DNA from: Turnera subulata
Lineage: Eukaryota; Streptophyta; Magnoliopsida; Malpighiales; Passifloraceae
Direction of reading: 5' to 3'
Length of the DNA stretch: 64,000 bases
Assembly (NCBI GenBank): GCA_028386065.3
Contig: JAKUCV010006603.1
Coordinates: forward strand, 32,001-96,000
Shown: piece by piece, positions 33,401 to 46,928 of the stretch
Layout of the letters: every line of letters begins with the position of its first letter
Numbering within the stretch: the stretch's first letter is position 1
Made by a program: the position numbers and the translations under genes
Notes under the pieces: model-generated
What the model was told of the DNA's origin: nothing
The model's input: only the letters and a program-made list of their open reading frames with translations
Databases searched by the model: none

Positions 33401-34255
33401 TTTGTGATATTGGGATGTTGATCCCGGATTTGTGATATTGGGATGTTGATCCCGGATTTGTGATATTGGGATGTTGATCCCGGATTTGAGATATTGGGAT
33501 GTTGATCCCGAATTTGAGATATGGGGATGTTGATCCCGGATTGTGGTGGGGCTTGGCATCCATAATTAGTTAATAACCAGGTACGACCCTAGCTTGTCCA
33601 GTGACGGGGCCCGGAAGATAAAATTGGTAATAAAAATTAATAAGTATTCTTTGAGTCTTGGCTTGATATGATCTAGTAGATTCCTCTGCCATGTTGTGTG
33701 TGTTGGTTACCTCTGTTGTGTTGTTTGAGTTGTAATCCACTGTTATGTTGTTTGTGATAGATTCATCTGACTTGATGGTTGCATTATTTCGAAAGTATTA
33801 TGGTTGAATATATCACTGTTTATCTTTCGTCGGTGAGCGCTTCGGACTCACCCCTCGCCTACGGGGTTTCATCCCGTAGGATGAGTTGTTTGTAGTGCAG
33901 GAGCGTGCCGGGCAAGCTGATGCGTACCCTCGGACAGGACTCAGATCCATTAGTTGCATTGGGCTTATATATGTTATCATGTGAGTCATAAGTCTTCCGC
34001 TGTGCATATTGTTGAGTTTACTGCTGTGTGTATTGTTGTGATTGGGCCATTGGGCCGGATGGTTGTTGTTGTTGATGTCCCCGGGGTTCGGGTGACGAGT
34101 TCTATGTTGGGCTGAAGGGCTGGTTTACAGTTTTTGATATTGGGCCGTTGGCCAGTTTATTGTTTTATACGCAGTCCGTCGGGCTTGTTGGGTTGGGTTG
34201 TCACAGTTCCGGCACGTGTTTACTGTGTACGGTAAATACGGGTCGGGGCGCCTCA
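30465..34255 (+). mobile_element. Gypsy solo LTR S2 (3,791 bp)
   Basis: Begins TGTAACAGCCCGGGTAAA and ends GGGTCGGGGCGCCTCA, flanked by GGATC at 30460-30464 and 34256-34260, and inserted into S1. It contains a long pyrimidine-rich leader (about 30800-31350), a GC-rich part (31350-31580), AGGTGAGGATGGATAA at 32911, a 28-bp hairpin tandem (33384-33545) and the structured module 33833-33880. There is no internal region. Open frames in the pyrimidine tract (30697-31592) are Pro/Ser/Leu-rich by composition and are not genes. Confidence 0.9.
33384..33545. repeat. 28-bp tandem hairpin repeat in S2, about six units
   Basis: The unit is GGGATGTTGATCCCGGATTT plus GTGATATT. Each unit folds as GGGAT-gttg-ATCCC. 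It sits just upstream of TTAATAACCAGGTACGACCC, the same position as the different hairpin repeats in T1, S1 and Y. Confidence 0.85.
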
Positions 34256-34505
34256 GGATCCATACCTCCGCTGCATCTCATTCTAAGACTTCCGCTGCTA
34301 TATTTTATATGTTGTTGTATCATATGTTTTCTGCTACTGCTGTTGTGGCTTGAATAATGGTCCCCGAGATCGGGTGACGGATGTTGTATTTGGGATTGCT
34401 TTGTACTGTATTTTATATTGTATGTACTGTCTGCTACTGTAATAAGAACGGTTCTGGCACGTGTTTACCCTGTACGGTAAATATGGGTCGGGGCGCTTAA
34501 TGCAA

Positions 34506-35870
34506 ATATATTATTGATGAGAGATTTTGTGACACAAATAATTTTATTATTGAAAAACAATTTATGATATTTTGATTTTAATCGCCACAATTTTTTTTCA
34601 TAACAGTGATCAAAATTATAAATTTTGACACAAATTAATCAATTATTGTCTCTATTAAATAACTGCACAAATTTTTAATTTATTTGTAATAATTTAAAAT
34701 TCTTTTCACAATAAAACATATAGAGTGACAAAACATTTTTATGATGGGGATAGAATTGTCATACAAAACCATTTTTTTTGTTTTTGTGATTGAGATATAA
34801 TTGTCACACAGAACTAGTTTTTTAATAGTGAGAGTAATCAAACAGTTACAAAGGAGGACGTAGCAAAATCTAGCTTTTCGACACATGATAAATTGTAATC
34901 TACAGTTTATGTGTGAAGCATGATAAAAGCAGTACTATTTGAAAGGAAAATTAAACAAACAACCAAAATAGTTGAAGAGTACTGTTTAAAGAAACAACCA
35001 AAATAGTTGAAGAGTAGAGTTACTGAAAATGTTTTAATCTCTCCTACTAATATATCTAATACTAGAGTATGGTGGATATGATTGAAATCTTGAAAAACAA
35101 AATGGATGATTATCACGCAAGCCATATACGTTAATAAGAAAATTTTAGTAATTCTTATTTTCTAGTTTGAGAAGGGTTGGATAAGAGTAACTAGCCTAAA
35201 TCCCCGGTTTATCCACTTGAACCACTTGAATGTTGAAACTCTACTCTGGATCCTTTATTATTCAGATTAACCCAATCCGGCATAACTGAGATAGCTAGCC
35301 ATTTACCTAATCGCGCAGCCGCTGGTCTCGCTGAGCTGCCTAAATGTCTTTTTAAAGCACGAATAGTAGGTGAAGAAGCAGCGCATAATTAATTAAGAAA
35401 TTGCCAATTACCACTTAGGACAACCAAGTATGCATTGTAGATTTTTTTTTTTTTTTGCCGAGAACATAAAGATAATTCATAACATGCATTGTAGATTTAG
35501 TGCTATAATAAGTGGTTTTTAGTATTTTTATATTATTTTATTGAGCAAAACTTATGATCATTGTTTTGGTAAATCAATCATTTGACGACTTCTTTTGATA
35601 TAAAGATTTGATATACGAAACATTTGTTATCCCAAAATTAAAATAAAAAAAATTAACAAAATGAGAACAGAAGATTTGACTACTTTATATAGTTTAAACA
35701 CATTTCATAAAGCGAAGGGAAGACTTGACCAACCCACACTCCTATTAAAAGTCCAGAATACCCTTAACACTCTCAACTACCACCACCACGTCTCTTACCA
35801 GACACCTCCATCCCACCACTTGGCCCCTCCCTCTAATTTCCCCCGACTCTAACCAAACCCCCTCCCTCCT
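34506..35870. other. Intergenic DNA upstream of DAHP synthase
   Basis: 34506-34830 is the right half of the AT-rich GTGACA repeat split by S1. The rest is AT-rich with a T-run near 35440. No gene is supported. The last 150 bp is the promoter side of the next gene. Confidence 0.5.
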
Positions 35871-35877
35871 TATAAAA
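35728..35877 (+). promoter_or_regulatory. DAHP synthase core promoter with AC-type elements
   Basis: TATAAAA at 35871-35877 is followed by a C/A-rich untranslated leader to the ATG at 36034. Upstream lie ACCAACC (35728-35734), the AC-II form bound by R2R3-MYB factors in phenylpropanoid promoters, and ACCAAAC (35852-35858). The link to lignin/shikimate co-regulation is inference from the motif. Confidence 0.55.
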
Positions 35878-36033
35878 CCCCTCACCCTCTTCACTTCCTC
35901 CTCAGGGACCCCTAAAAACTCCAAAACCTAACACAAATTATTAAAAATCTGTTACATACAAACCCCTACCCCCTCAAAAACACAGAAAAGAAAAAGAGCA
36001 CGCACCACAACCACAACCACAACCACAACCGAA

Positions 36034-40253
<4,220 letters not shown>

Positions 40254-40772
40254 AATGGCTATGCCAATCCCGCCAATATGTTTGTTCTTTTTGTCAAAGT
40301 TATTATTAGCGTCTAGCATTATTATAATTTGTAAGTTTTGAGTTTATTTATGTCGTGTTGTATGTGTATACTGGAAAAGACAGTGATGGTTTGAGACTTT
40401 GAAGGAAAAGAATAAAAGACGAAAGTTATGAATTCATATCAAATTGATAAAAGACGAAAGTTATGAATTCATATCAAATTGATAAGCTGATAAGCTCCTT
40501 TTTTTTTGTTATGAAACTTGTCCACCCATTTTTTAACTGATTATCCTCCAAAATGTTTGTTCTTGTTATAAGCTGATGAGTTGTGCGGTGGACAATGGTT
40601 TAAATGATATTTGTCAATTTCTCTCTCCTTCCCACACAGACCCTTTTAAGTGCGTACCACAAAAGCATTGGAATTGGAAACCTAATTTTTTTACAAATAT
40701 TTTATTAAATTTATCGCTGTTTTTGTTTTTTGTCTAATCTTTCTCTCTCAATCATTCTTAAAATGATGAAAA
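40254..40772. other. DHS 3' region and short spacer
   Basis: AATAAA at 40411-40416 is a plausible poly(A) signal about 160 bp after the stop. A 35-bp unit (TAAAAGACGAAAGTTATG...) is repeated twice at 40412-40481. The last five bases, GAAAA (40768-40772), are the target duplication of copia X2. No other gene. Confidence 0.6.
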
Positions 40773-40984
40773 TGCTATAAATAAAAGAGGAAGAAGGAGA
40801 AGATTTAGGAGAAAATGATTTTTCCGGTGAGCTCCGATCACGGGTTTCATTACCCGGTTTGCCATTTTCATCAACATTTTCAATCCTGATTACACATATA
40901 TATAATAATGTTTGGTATGTACATAGTATGTATTTGGTATGTATACAATGACATACATATATGTATAATACATATTTTATAACA
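40773..40984 (-). repeat. X2 LTR, left (3' LTR)
   Basis: 212 bp, starts TGCTATAAATAAAAG and ends TTTTATAACA. Lacks a short GGCGAGGCTCC segment present in the right copy. Confidence 0.88.
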
Positions 40985-41249
40985 CTCCCCCTTGGATGTC
41001 ATTGTGTTGTTGGGGTAGAATACGCTTTGGGGATACTGCCTCATTAAAAACCTTACCAAGAAAAACCCAGTGGGATAAAAACTTGGTGAAGGAAAAAAGA
41101 GTGCAGTGCGTATTCTACTCCCTCTCAATTTGGCCTCTATTGATTGGTTGATGCCAATTTGTCCTTGTCAGCTTCTGGTGACGTGTACTATGTCTGATCA
41201 CTTTTGGGTACTTCATTATTTTAATTGGACAGAGTTGGTAGCATTATCT

Positions 41250-43500
41250 TCATGATTTTGTCGTTGGAGCGTCTATCTTGCCATCTTGCTTTTGTAGACC
41301 CGATGATATTGCAATATCATGTGTAAAGTTGTGGTTGATGTCCGTCTCTGCCTTATGTGGACTGAATAAGGGATCTACATCTGCAAAATCGACTTTACTC
41401 TCTTTCGGGTTTACTGGATTACACATTTGATATTCCTCGAAGATAAGAGCAAATACATATAATGCCGATAGGCTTAAATCAAAATCTTCAGGCTTTATGT
41501 TACAAGCAATACATATTGCACTTAGACAGGATACTCCAGGACCAGTCTAATAGCACGGTATTTGGAAACTTCTTTGGGAGTTCCAATCATAAATAAGTTT
41601 ATCCATACTCAAAATGATTTAAATCATGTAAAAATCAGTTCAACTCTATTTTGTAATTTCCCGGGAATTAGTTGCTTCAGGCAACTTGGATCCTTCAGGG
41701 ATCTTCATAACTTATGGATCTATATTAATAAATAGGCTGTAATGGCATTCACTAGATGCATTTCAAATTCTTTTCATATAATGTCAGACTTATTAAACAT
41801 AATTGCATCCACCACAGGGGAGTAAATCTCCTCATAATTAAAATCAGGTCGTTCGGGTAAAACCTTGTGCAACCGTGCTTTATATCTTATTTATATTTTC
41901 CGCACATATACCCGTTTCTACGACTAATCAATTTTACACATTCTGGTGTACGGACTACAGGTCCGAAAAAAATATCTCGGTTCATAAGCGAGTCTAACAC
42001 AGCCTTTAGTTATATCTCTTTATTTTGGCCAATCATACAACGCCTACTTTCATTAGTAGGTTCATGATCCTCATTTTTAATATTTAGCGCTATAAATTAA
42101 AATTGTATTCCGTCGACGGTTATTTCTCGTCGGTTCCTTCTTATCCCTGACACTATAATTGAGATCTCATCATACTCATTTATTTCAGGTACCTGAGTTA
42201 CTTCTGGGACTTTATCAATTGTGTCAGAGAATCAACCTCTTCTGGAGGACTTTTAATTCAAACCTCTACTGGAGGTCTTATTTTCTTACTGTGGCCATCT
42301 TATCGCTTTTGCTCCTTTTTCTCTATCGAGAATTTCTTTTCTTTTGGAACCGAGTATAATCTATAGATTCATTTGCATACTTACATTGTTCTTCAGGAAC
42401 ATCAATCTTAAACAGGAGCATTTGCAGCTGGTATATAGTCACACTTAATTTAAATATGTCTGGCAATTGCATATCAATTTTTCTGCAAATGAATCATCTT
42501 TTGAACTTCAGGTTCATACTAATTTATATGAGGATCAACATTCATATATATTATGCATTTCAACAAACTTGATTCAGCTGCTTCTTTCTCCCCCTGATGT
42601 TGGGTATACACTCATATCAAATTATCAATAAGCAAATCTTGCTATAAATGAATCTCCAATCTTTTAGTCAATAGTCTCAATAATGTTGTGATTTGATGGA
42701 GATTACCCAACATCTATTCCCAACCTTCTTTAAGGACCCGATTAACTATGCTGTGGTGGAGCATAATATACTGTACAACCAACGGTCCGAAGAGGGTTTA
42801 TTTCCAATGATATACATTCTCCATTGAAGAAACATACCAGCATTATCTAGACATATAGTCTAATAACATGAGTAGGGATATGCACTTGCAAGTGGCTTAA
42901 TCATTAGAACAAGTGCGCACAATGCCAACTTGCGTCACACAATAGACCATCTAGTCGATGCATCGTAAAAATTACCTAGATGGTCAACACAGTGGATCTA
43001 TCAGTCCGCGTTCATATCCCGGAATTATTCCTAAATTTGCTGGTCTAGGCCAATCTCATCATAGAATGGCCGTATTATTAATTTCGCAGCAAACAAAACA
43101 CATGGAAATTCATTGATTGTAAAACTTCTGGTTTTTCAAAGAATGACCAAATAAATTTCGTGCATCATTATTGACCCGGGATGGCCCATCCGGTCATACC
43201 AAACAATAAATCCATGAACCAACTTCAAGTTGGTGTCAGCTTCAGGCTGCGCAAGCTGTGTATCTAAACACTTAAAATTGCTAGCTCCAGGCTAGTTCAT
43301 TCCAACTTCTGGCTGGATATGTTAAGTTTCAATTACTCAACTGCTAGCTTCAGGCTGCAATACATGTGTCAATATTAGGCTTATTCCTGCCACTCATGTC
43401 GGAAAAGATCAGAATTATTGGACAATAATTAATGTAGTAGCAGACATTTCCAAAAGCAAATCCTCGAGGATTGTAAAGCTTTGGAATTTTCTGAATAATA
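41250..43500 (-). pseudogene. Copia pol relic of X2 (integrase, RT, RNase H)
   Basis: Clear minus-strand pieces are VWYDRMGHPGSIMMHEI at about 43200-43150 (the copia pre-integrase LWHDRLGHPG block), RYKARLHKVLPERPDF then YEEIYSPVVDAI at about 41890-41810 (RT), MKIPEGSKLPEA at about 41710-41670 (RT) and FADVDPLFSPHKAET at about 41390-41350 (RNase H). The order agrees with copia (integrase before RT). Many stops and frameshifts make it non-functional. Confidence 0.8.
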
Positions 43501-43562
43501 ATATAATCCACCGAAAAATCTTCTGGATCTTTTCGGGGACACCTGACTATCTATGCTCAGGC

Positions 43563-43569
43563 TATAAAA
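43563..43569 (+). promoter_or_regulatory. TATA box of the antisense ORF in X2
   Basis: GCTATAAAATGGG lies 98-104 bp upstream of the position that aligns with the start codon of the Y homologue (43667). In Y the TATA box lies 111-117 bp upstream of its ATG. The strand is plus, opposite to the LTRs. Confidence 0.55.
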
Positions 43570-43666
43570 TGGGAGAAGGATTACATGAGAAGATACAGGA
43601 AAACTCATAGATATAGAAAAATTCATCAAAGCAAAGAAACAGAAAAACTCAACCAAGACAAAAAAA

Positions 43667-44349
43667 AAGCCTTCCCCAGCTACTGTTTTCTTTGTTGAGG
43701 GTGCCTCACTAGGCAGAAGAAATAGATTGGCCTATAGCATGGTAAATGAACAACAAGAGGAACTGCCTAATGAGCTAGCAAGAATCCCACGTTTGGTTTT
43801 TATAGATGAGCTATACTCGTCTAGGTTCTTTGTGACTCCAATGGAAGAAACTTTCTTCCTGGAGGACCAAGGCAATCTCAGGACAAATTTTTATGGCTCA
43901 ACTAACTCTATAATGTTTTTCATATCTGCTAGGATGCAGGAATTTCAGCTAGAGCCTTCATGTCAAATTTTAAATCAAAGCAGTTATTATCAAGTTTCCA
44001 TGATGGCTCGGAGCGTCCCAAGGGTGACTGGGTTACCACCTACATGGCCTAAGGTACGACTTTTATTGTGGAATTGCAGGGGTATAGCAAGAATGTCTCA
44101 AGACTTTGTGCGTACCTTAAGGGATCTGAAGAATCAGTACAAGCCTAACATGGTACTGATTACTGAGACTTTGTGGCAAGGAGGAGAGAATCATGGTGTG
44201 ATTCCACTTCGTTTTCCTCCAACGAATCGGTTTGAGATACCTGGAGAAAACAACAGGGGTGGAATGTGGTTCTCCTAGAACGACAGTGTTAGGGTCAACA
44301 TTAATGGTGAGGCTCAGAGTTTCAGGGTTAATGTTGAACCCAACAGATA
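43667..44349 (+). pseudogene. Antisense ORF in copia X2, homologue of the Y 227-aa protein
   Basis: Read on the strand opposite to the LTRs, this frame aligns with the intact protein at 62491-63174 over all 227 positions without a gap, 165 identical by my count. Two changes disable it. The start codon is AAG at 43667-43669, with no ATG in frame back to the TGA at 43586. The second Trp of GGMWFSW is TAG at about 44276. N-terminal blocks FFVEGASLGRRNRLAYSMVN and DELYSSRFF are conserved, and the C-terminal part has WNCRG and LITET as in LINE endonucleases. Many codons differ silently from Y. Function unknown. Confidence 0.8.
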
Positions 44350-46687
44350 GATTACTTGTTTAAACATATGTATGAGAACCATTCTTCTTTGAATGTTCTC
44401 CAGTTATGGATCTGTTTTTGCAATAATATGCATGTTTACTTTGAGCCTTTTCCATTTATTATCTCATTTACGCCCACAGGCACAAATAATTATACTGTCT
44501 TATTCGGTTCAGGGAATAAATCTGAGTCAATTTATTTGGGATCCATAATAATTCATTTTATTACTGGGGGTGTCTGTACTCGCGTAAATATACGATCTTC
44601 TAGATCATATTAAAACATGCGTTCTTCAGGAACATATTCGAATTTATGTTCTTTTGGAGCGTGTTAATCATTTTTTTTATTTCGAGATGTCATAATATGT
44701 TATATTGACATCCACACATATAATTCTCCCCCTGTGGATGTCAATTTTGCATTGTCTTCGAGACTAATGCTTCAGGCATTATTCTAAGAAACAATTATAA
44801 AGTACTGAAAAGTAAATAAAAATAAATTGCAATGCGTAATAATTTAAACTGAACATAAAAATAAATTGAATATAAAATGAATTATTAAGCAAGTATAATA
44901 TCCACCTTCTGGTGGTCATATAATTGCCATCTTCTGGTGGTAATAATGTTTATTTTCGATTTTTCGGTGAAGGATCTTCAGGATCTTTTGAACGGTAAGA
45001 CTTCCAGTCTTCGTTGTATTTTTTTTTCTTTTCCCGAGTCTTCTGGACTCGTACATTTAGTCTTTCAGACTATTCACATTTAAATGCATTTTCGCATTTA
45101 ATGCCCATTATAAATTTCTTCCGGAAATTTTAAGGGCCACAAATTCAAATAACATAATTGAATATATAAATGCTTAATTAAAATAAATAAGCAAGGGGCC
45201 TTATATTAATTACCCCAAGTAAAGTAAATGTCAGGAAATTAAAATAATGGGCCTAGTACGAGCCCATAAGTAAAATTAAAGACGAGAAAATTAAACACAA
45301 TGGGCCCTATTATAGCCCAATTAAAAATAAATGGCTGGAAATTAAATGCAATGGGCCTTTTATTAATTAGCTCAATAAAAATTAAATCAGCAGATTAGGC
45401 GGCTTAGCCAGCCATATAGTCCTAATATGAGCCCAAACTTACAATAAAATAAATAAATAAAATAAATACAATAGCCTTCTGGGCTCCCAAGGTATCTAAT
45501 TCCGGCCAAACACTGCTGGGCTTGCCGGGAAAATCCCGAGACGTCGAATTCTGGTCAAAACACTTCAGGGTTCGCCGAATTCCGGCCAAAATTACTGTAC
45601 ACCGTGCAGGAGGATTAAATGCTATGGGCCTTTTAATAGCCCAATCGGAATTTAAATAAAAATAATAAAAAAACGTAAAATATGCTTACTCGATAAATCT
45701 TTCAGCAGTAATAAATAGCATAATAATATAGAATATATAATAATAACATGTACATAATATGATATACAAATAATATGCTTTACCGTAAATTAATTTCTAA
45801 TCTAACTCGATTAATGTCTCGGGTTTTAATCTATTATTCACCTTTTATTTTCTAGATGCCGAAAATACTATAATTATACTCGGTTATAATTCAAGTATTA
45901 AACTTTGATTATATGATTAAACAAATCATAGTATAGAGCCTTAATCATTATTAAAAGCAGATTATAGTAATAATCATATGTATATAATAGCGTTCAATTA
46001 AGTTATTCATAATACTATGAATAATATCGTTCAATATTATTCATATCCATACTCCATAATTAAGTTAAAATTTACCTGGTGAAAACGATTCAGCAGCAAA
46101 ACGCACCCATGGTTGAAGGTGTCATTGACGGCGGCACGGCAGTGGGGGTGAGCTGCGGCTGGTGGCGGTGAGTGGCCGGCAGGCGAAGACGGCAAAACAG
46201 GGCGCTGGCGACGGCGTGGGAGATGGTTGGCAACAGGAAACGAGCTCGCACGGTGGAGGAGGTGTCTCGCTCGATCGGCAGGTGGCTTCCTCTTGGTGGC
46301 AACCGCAGCGGCGCGAGGCAGCGGCGGTGCAGGCGATCAAAGAAGGGAGGAGCAGGCGGCAAGAGGCGGGCAAACGGCGCGAGCAGGTGAGGAGAACCCG
46401 ACAGTTTAAGACGGGTCGTCGGGCATGGCCGTCGGGTCTTCTTCTCCTGGCGGCGCGTCCGGCGGCGGCTACGACGGGAGAAGACGGCGTGACGAAGGCG
46501 ACGGCAAGAGGAAGGCCATGGTGGTGGCGGTGGCGCAAGAGGCGGCGCGGGACCCGTGGTCGTGAACAGTGACAGAGGTGGTAAGCTTTGGGTGCATGAA
46601 CTGTTCATGCCGGTTTCCTCTCTTCTTTTTTTTTTATTTACTTTCATTTCTGCTCTCATTTTTGTGTTTTTGCACGGTAGAATCGAT

Positions 46688-46700
46688 AGTGCTGATAACG
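46688..46700 (-). promoter_or_regulatory. X2 primer-binding site
   Basis: On the minus strand CGTTATCAGCACT follows the LTR end (TTTATAACA) directly. Same core as X1 (3093-3106). Confidence 0.65.
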
Positions 46701-46923
46701 TGTTATAAATAAAAGAGGAAGAAGGAGAAGATTTAGGAGGAAATGATTTTTCCGGTGAGCTCCGGCGAGGCTCCGGACACGGGTTTCATTACCCGGTTTT
46801 CCATTTTCATCAACATTTTCAATCCTGATTACACATATATATAATAATGTTTGGTAATTACATAGTATGTATTTGGTATGTATACAATGACATACATACA
46901 TGTATAATACATATTTTATAACA
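46701..46923 (-). repeat. X2 LTR, right (5' LTR)
   Basis: 223 bp with perfect TGTTATAAA / TTTATAACA ends, next to the primer-binding site. Confidence 0.88.
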
Positions 46924-46928
46924 GAAAA

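Larger units (their letters stand above)
18553..34500 (+). mobile_element. Old gypsy solo LTR S1, split by T1 and S2
   Basis: S1 starts at 18553 with TGTAACAGCCCGGGTAAA and ends at 34500 with GGGTCGGGGCGCTTAA (normally ...TTCA). It is flanked by TGCAA at 18548-18552 and 34501-34505. Its own sequence is 18553-19902, 28934-30464 and 34261-34500, about 3.1 kb. The rest is T1 plus its duplication and S2 plus its duplication. No internal region, polypurine tract or primer-binding site belongs to it, so it is a solo LTR left by LTR-LTR recombination. Confidence 0.85.
41670..45130. repeat. Micro-hairpins with C-TTCNN-G loops (X2)
   Basis: Left stem and loop: 41670-41686 AGTTGC, TTCAG; 41689-41703 GATCC, TTCAG; 42236-42248 CCTC, TTCTG; 43218-43234 ACCAAC, TTCAA; 43237-43249 CAGC, TTCAG; 43281-43295 CTAGC, TCCAG; 44594-44606 GATC, TTCTA; 44621-44633 GTTC, TTCAG; 44765-44781 TAATGC, TTCAG; 44902-44915 CCACC, TTCT; 44973-44985 GATC, TTCAG; 44997-45011 AAGAC, TTCCA; 45035-45051 CGAGTC, TTCTG; 45058-45072 TAGTC, TTTCA; 45081-45100 TAAATGC, ATTTTC; 45112-45130 AAATTTC, TTCCG. 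All have perfect stems. Confidence 0.8.
40773..46923 (-). mobile_element. Ty1/copia element X2, full length, degenerate
   Basis: LTRs at 40773-40984 and 46701-46923 are flanked by GAAAA (40768-40772, 46924-46928). The canonical right-hand copy has TGTTATAAA...TTTATAACA ends. CTCCCCCTT at 40985-40993 is the minus-strand polypurine tract AAGGGGGAG, and the primer-binding site is at 46688-46700, so the element points left. In its own direction it has a leader (GC-rich, 46570-46090), AT-rich DNA where gag would be, the antisense ORF segment (44349-43586), the pre-integrase/integrase side (43500-42450), RT (about 41960-41700) and RNase H (about 41420-41300). It lies between the DHS and JMJ21-like genes. 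Confidence 0.9.

Noticed and set aside
33384..33545. Regular 28-bp repeats as a CRISPR array
   Set aside because: Units are directly contiguous without distinct spacers, and the genome is a plant. It is an LTR tandem repeat.
43667..44349. Copia X2 frame read as sense gag of a plus-strand element
   Set aside because: Polypurine tract (40985-40993), primer site (46688-46700) and pol peptides all place the element on the minus strand, so the frame is antisense.
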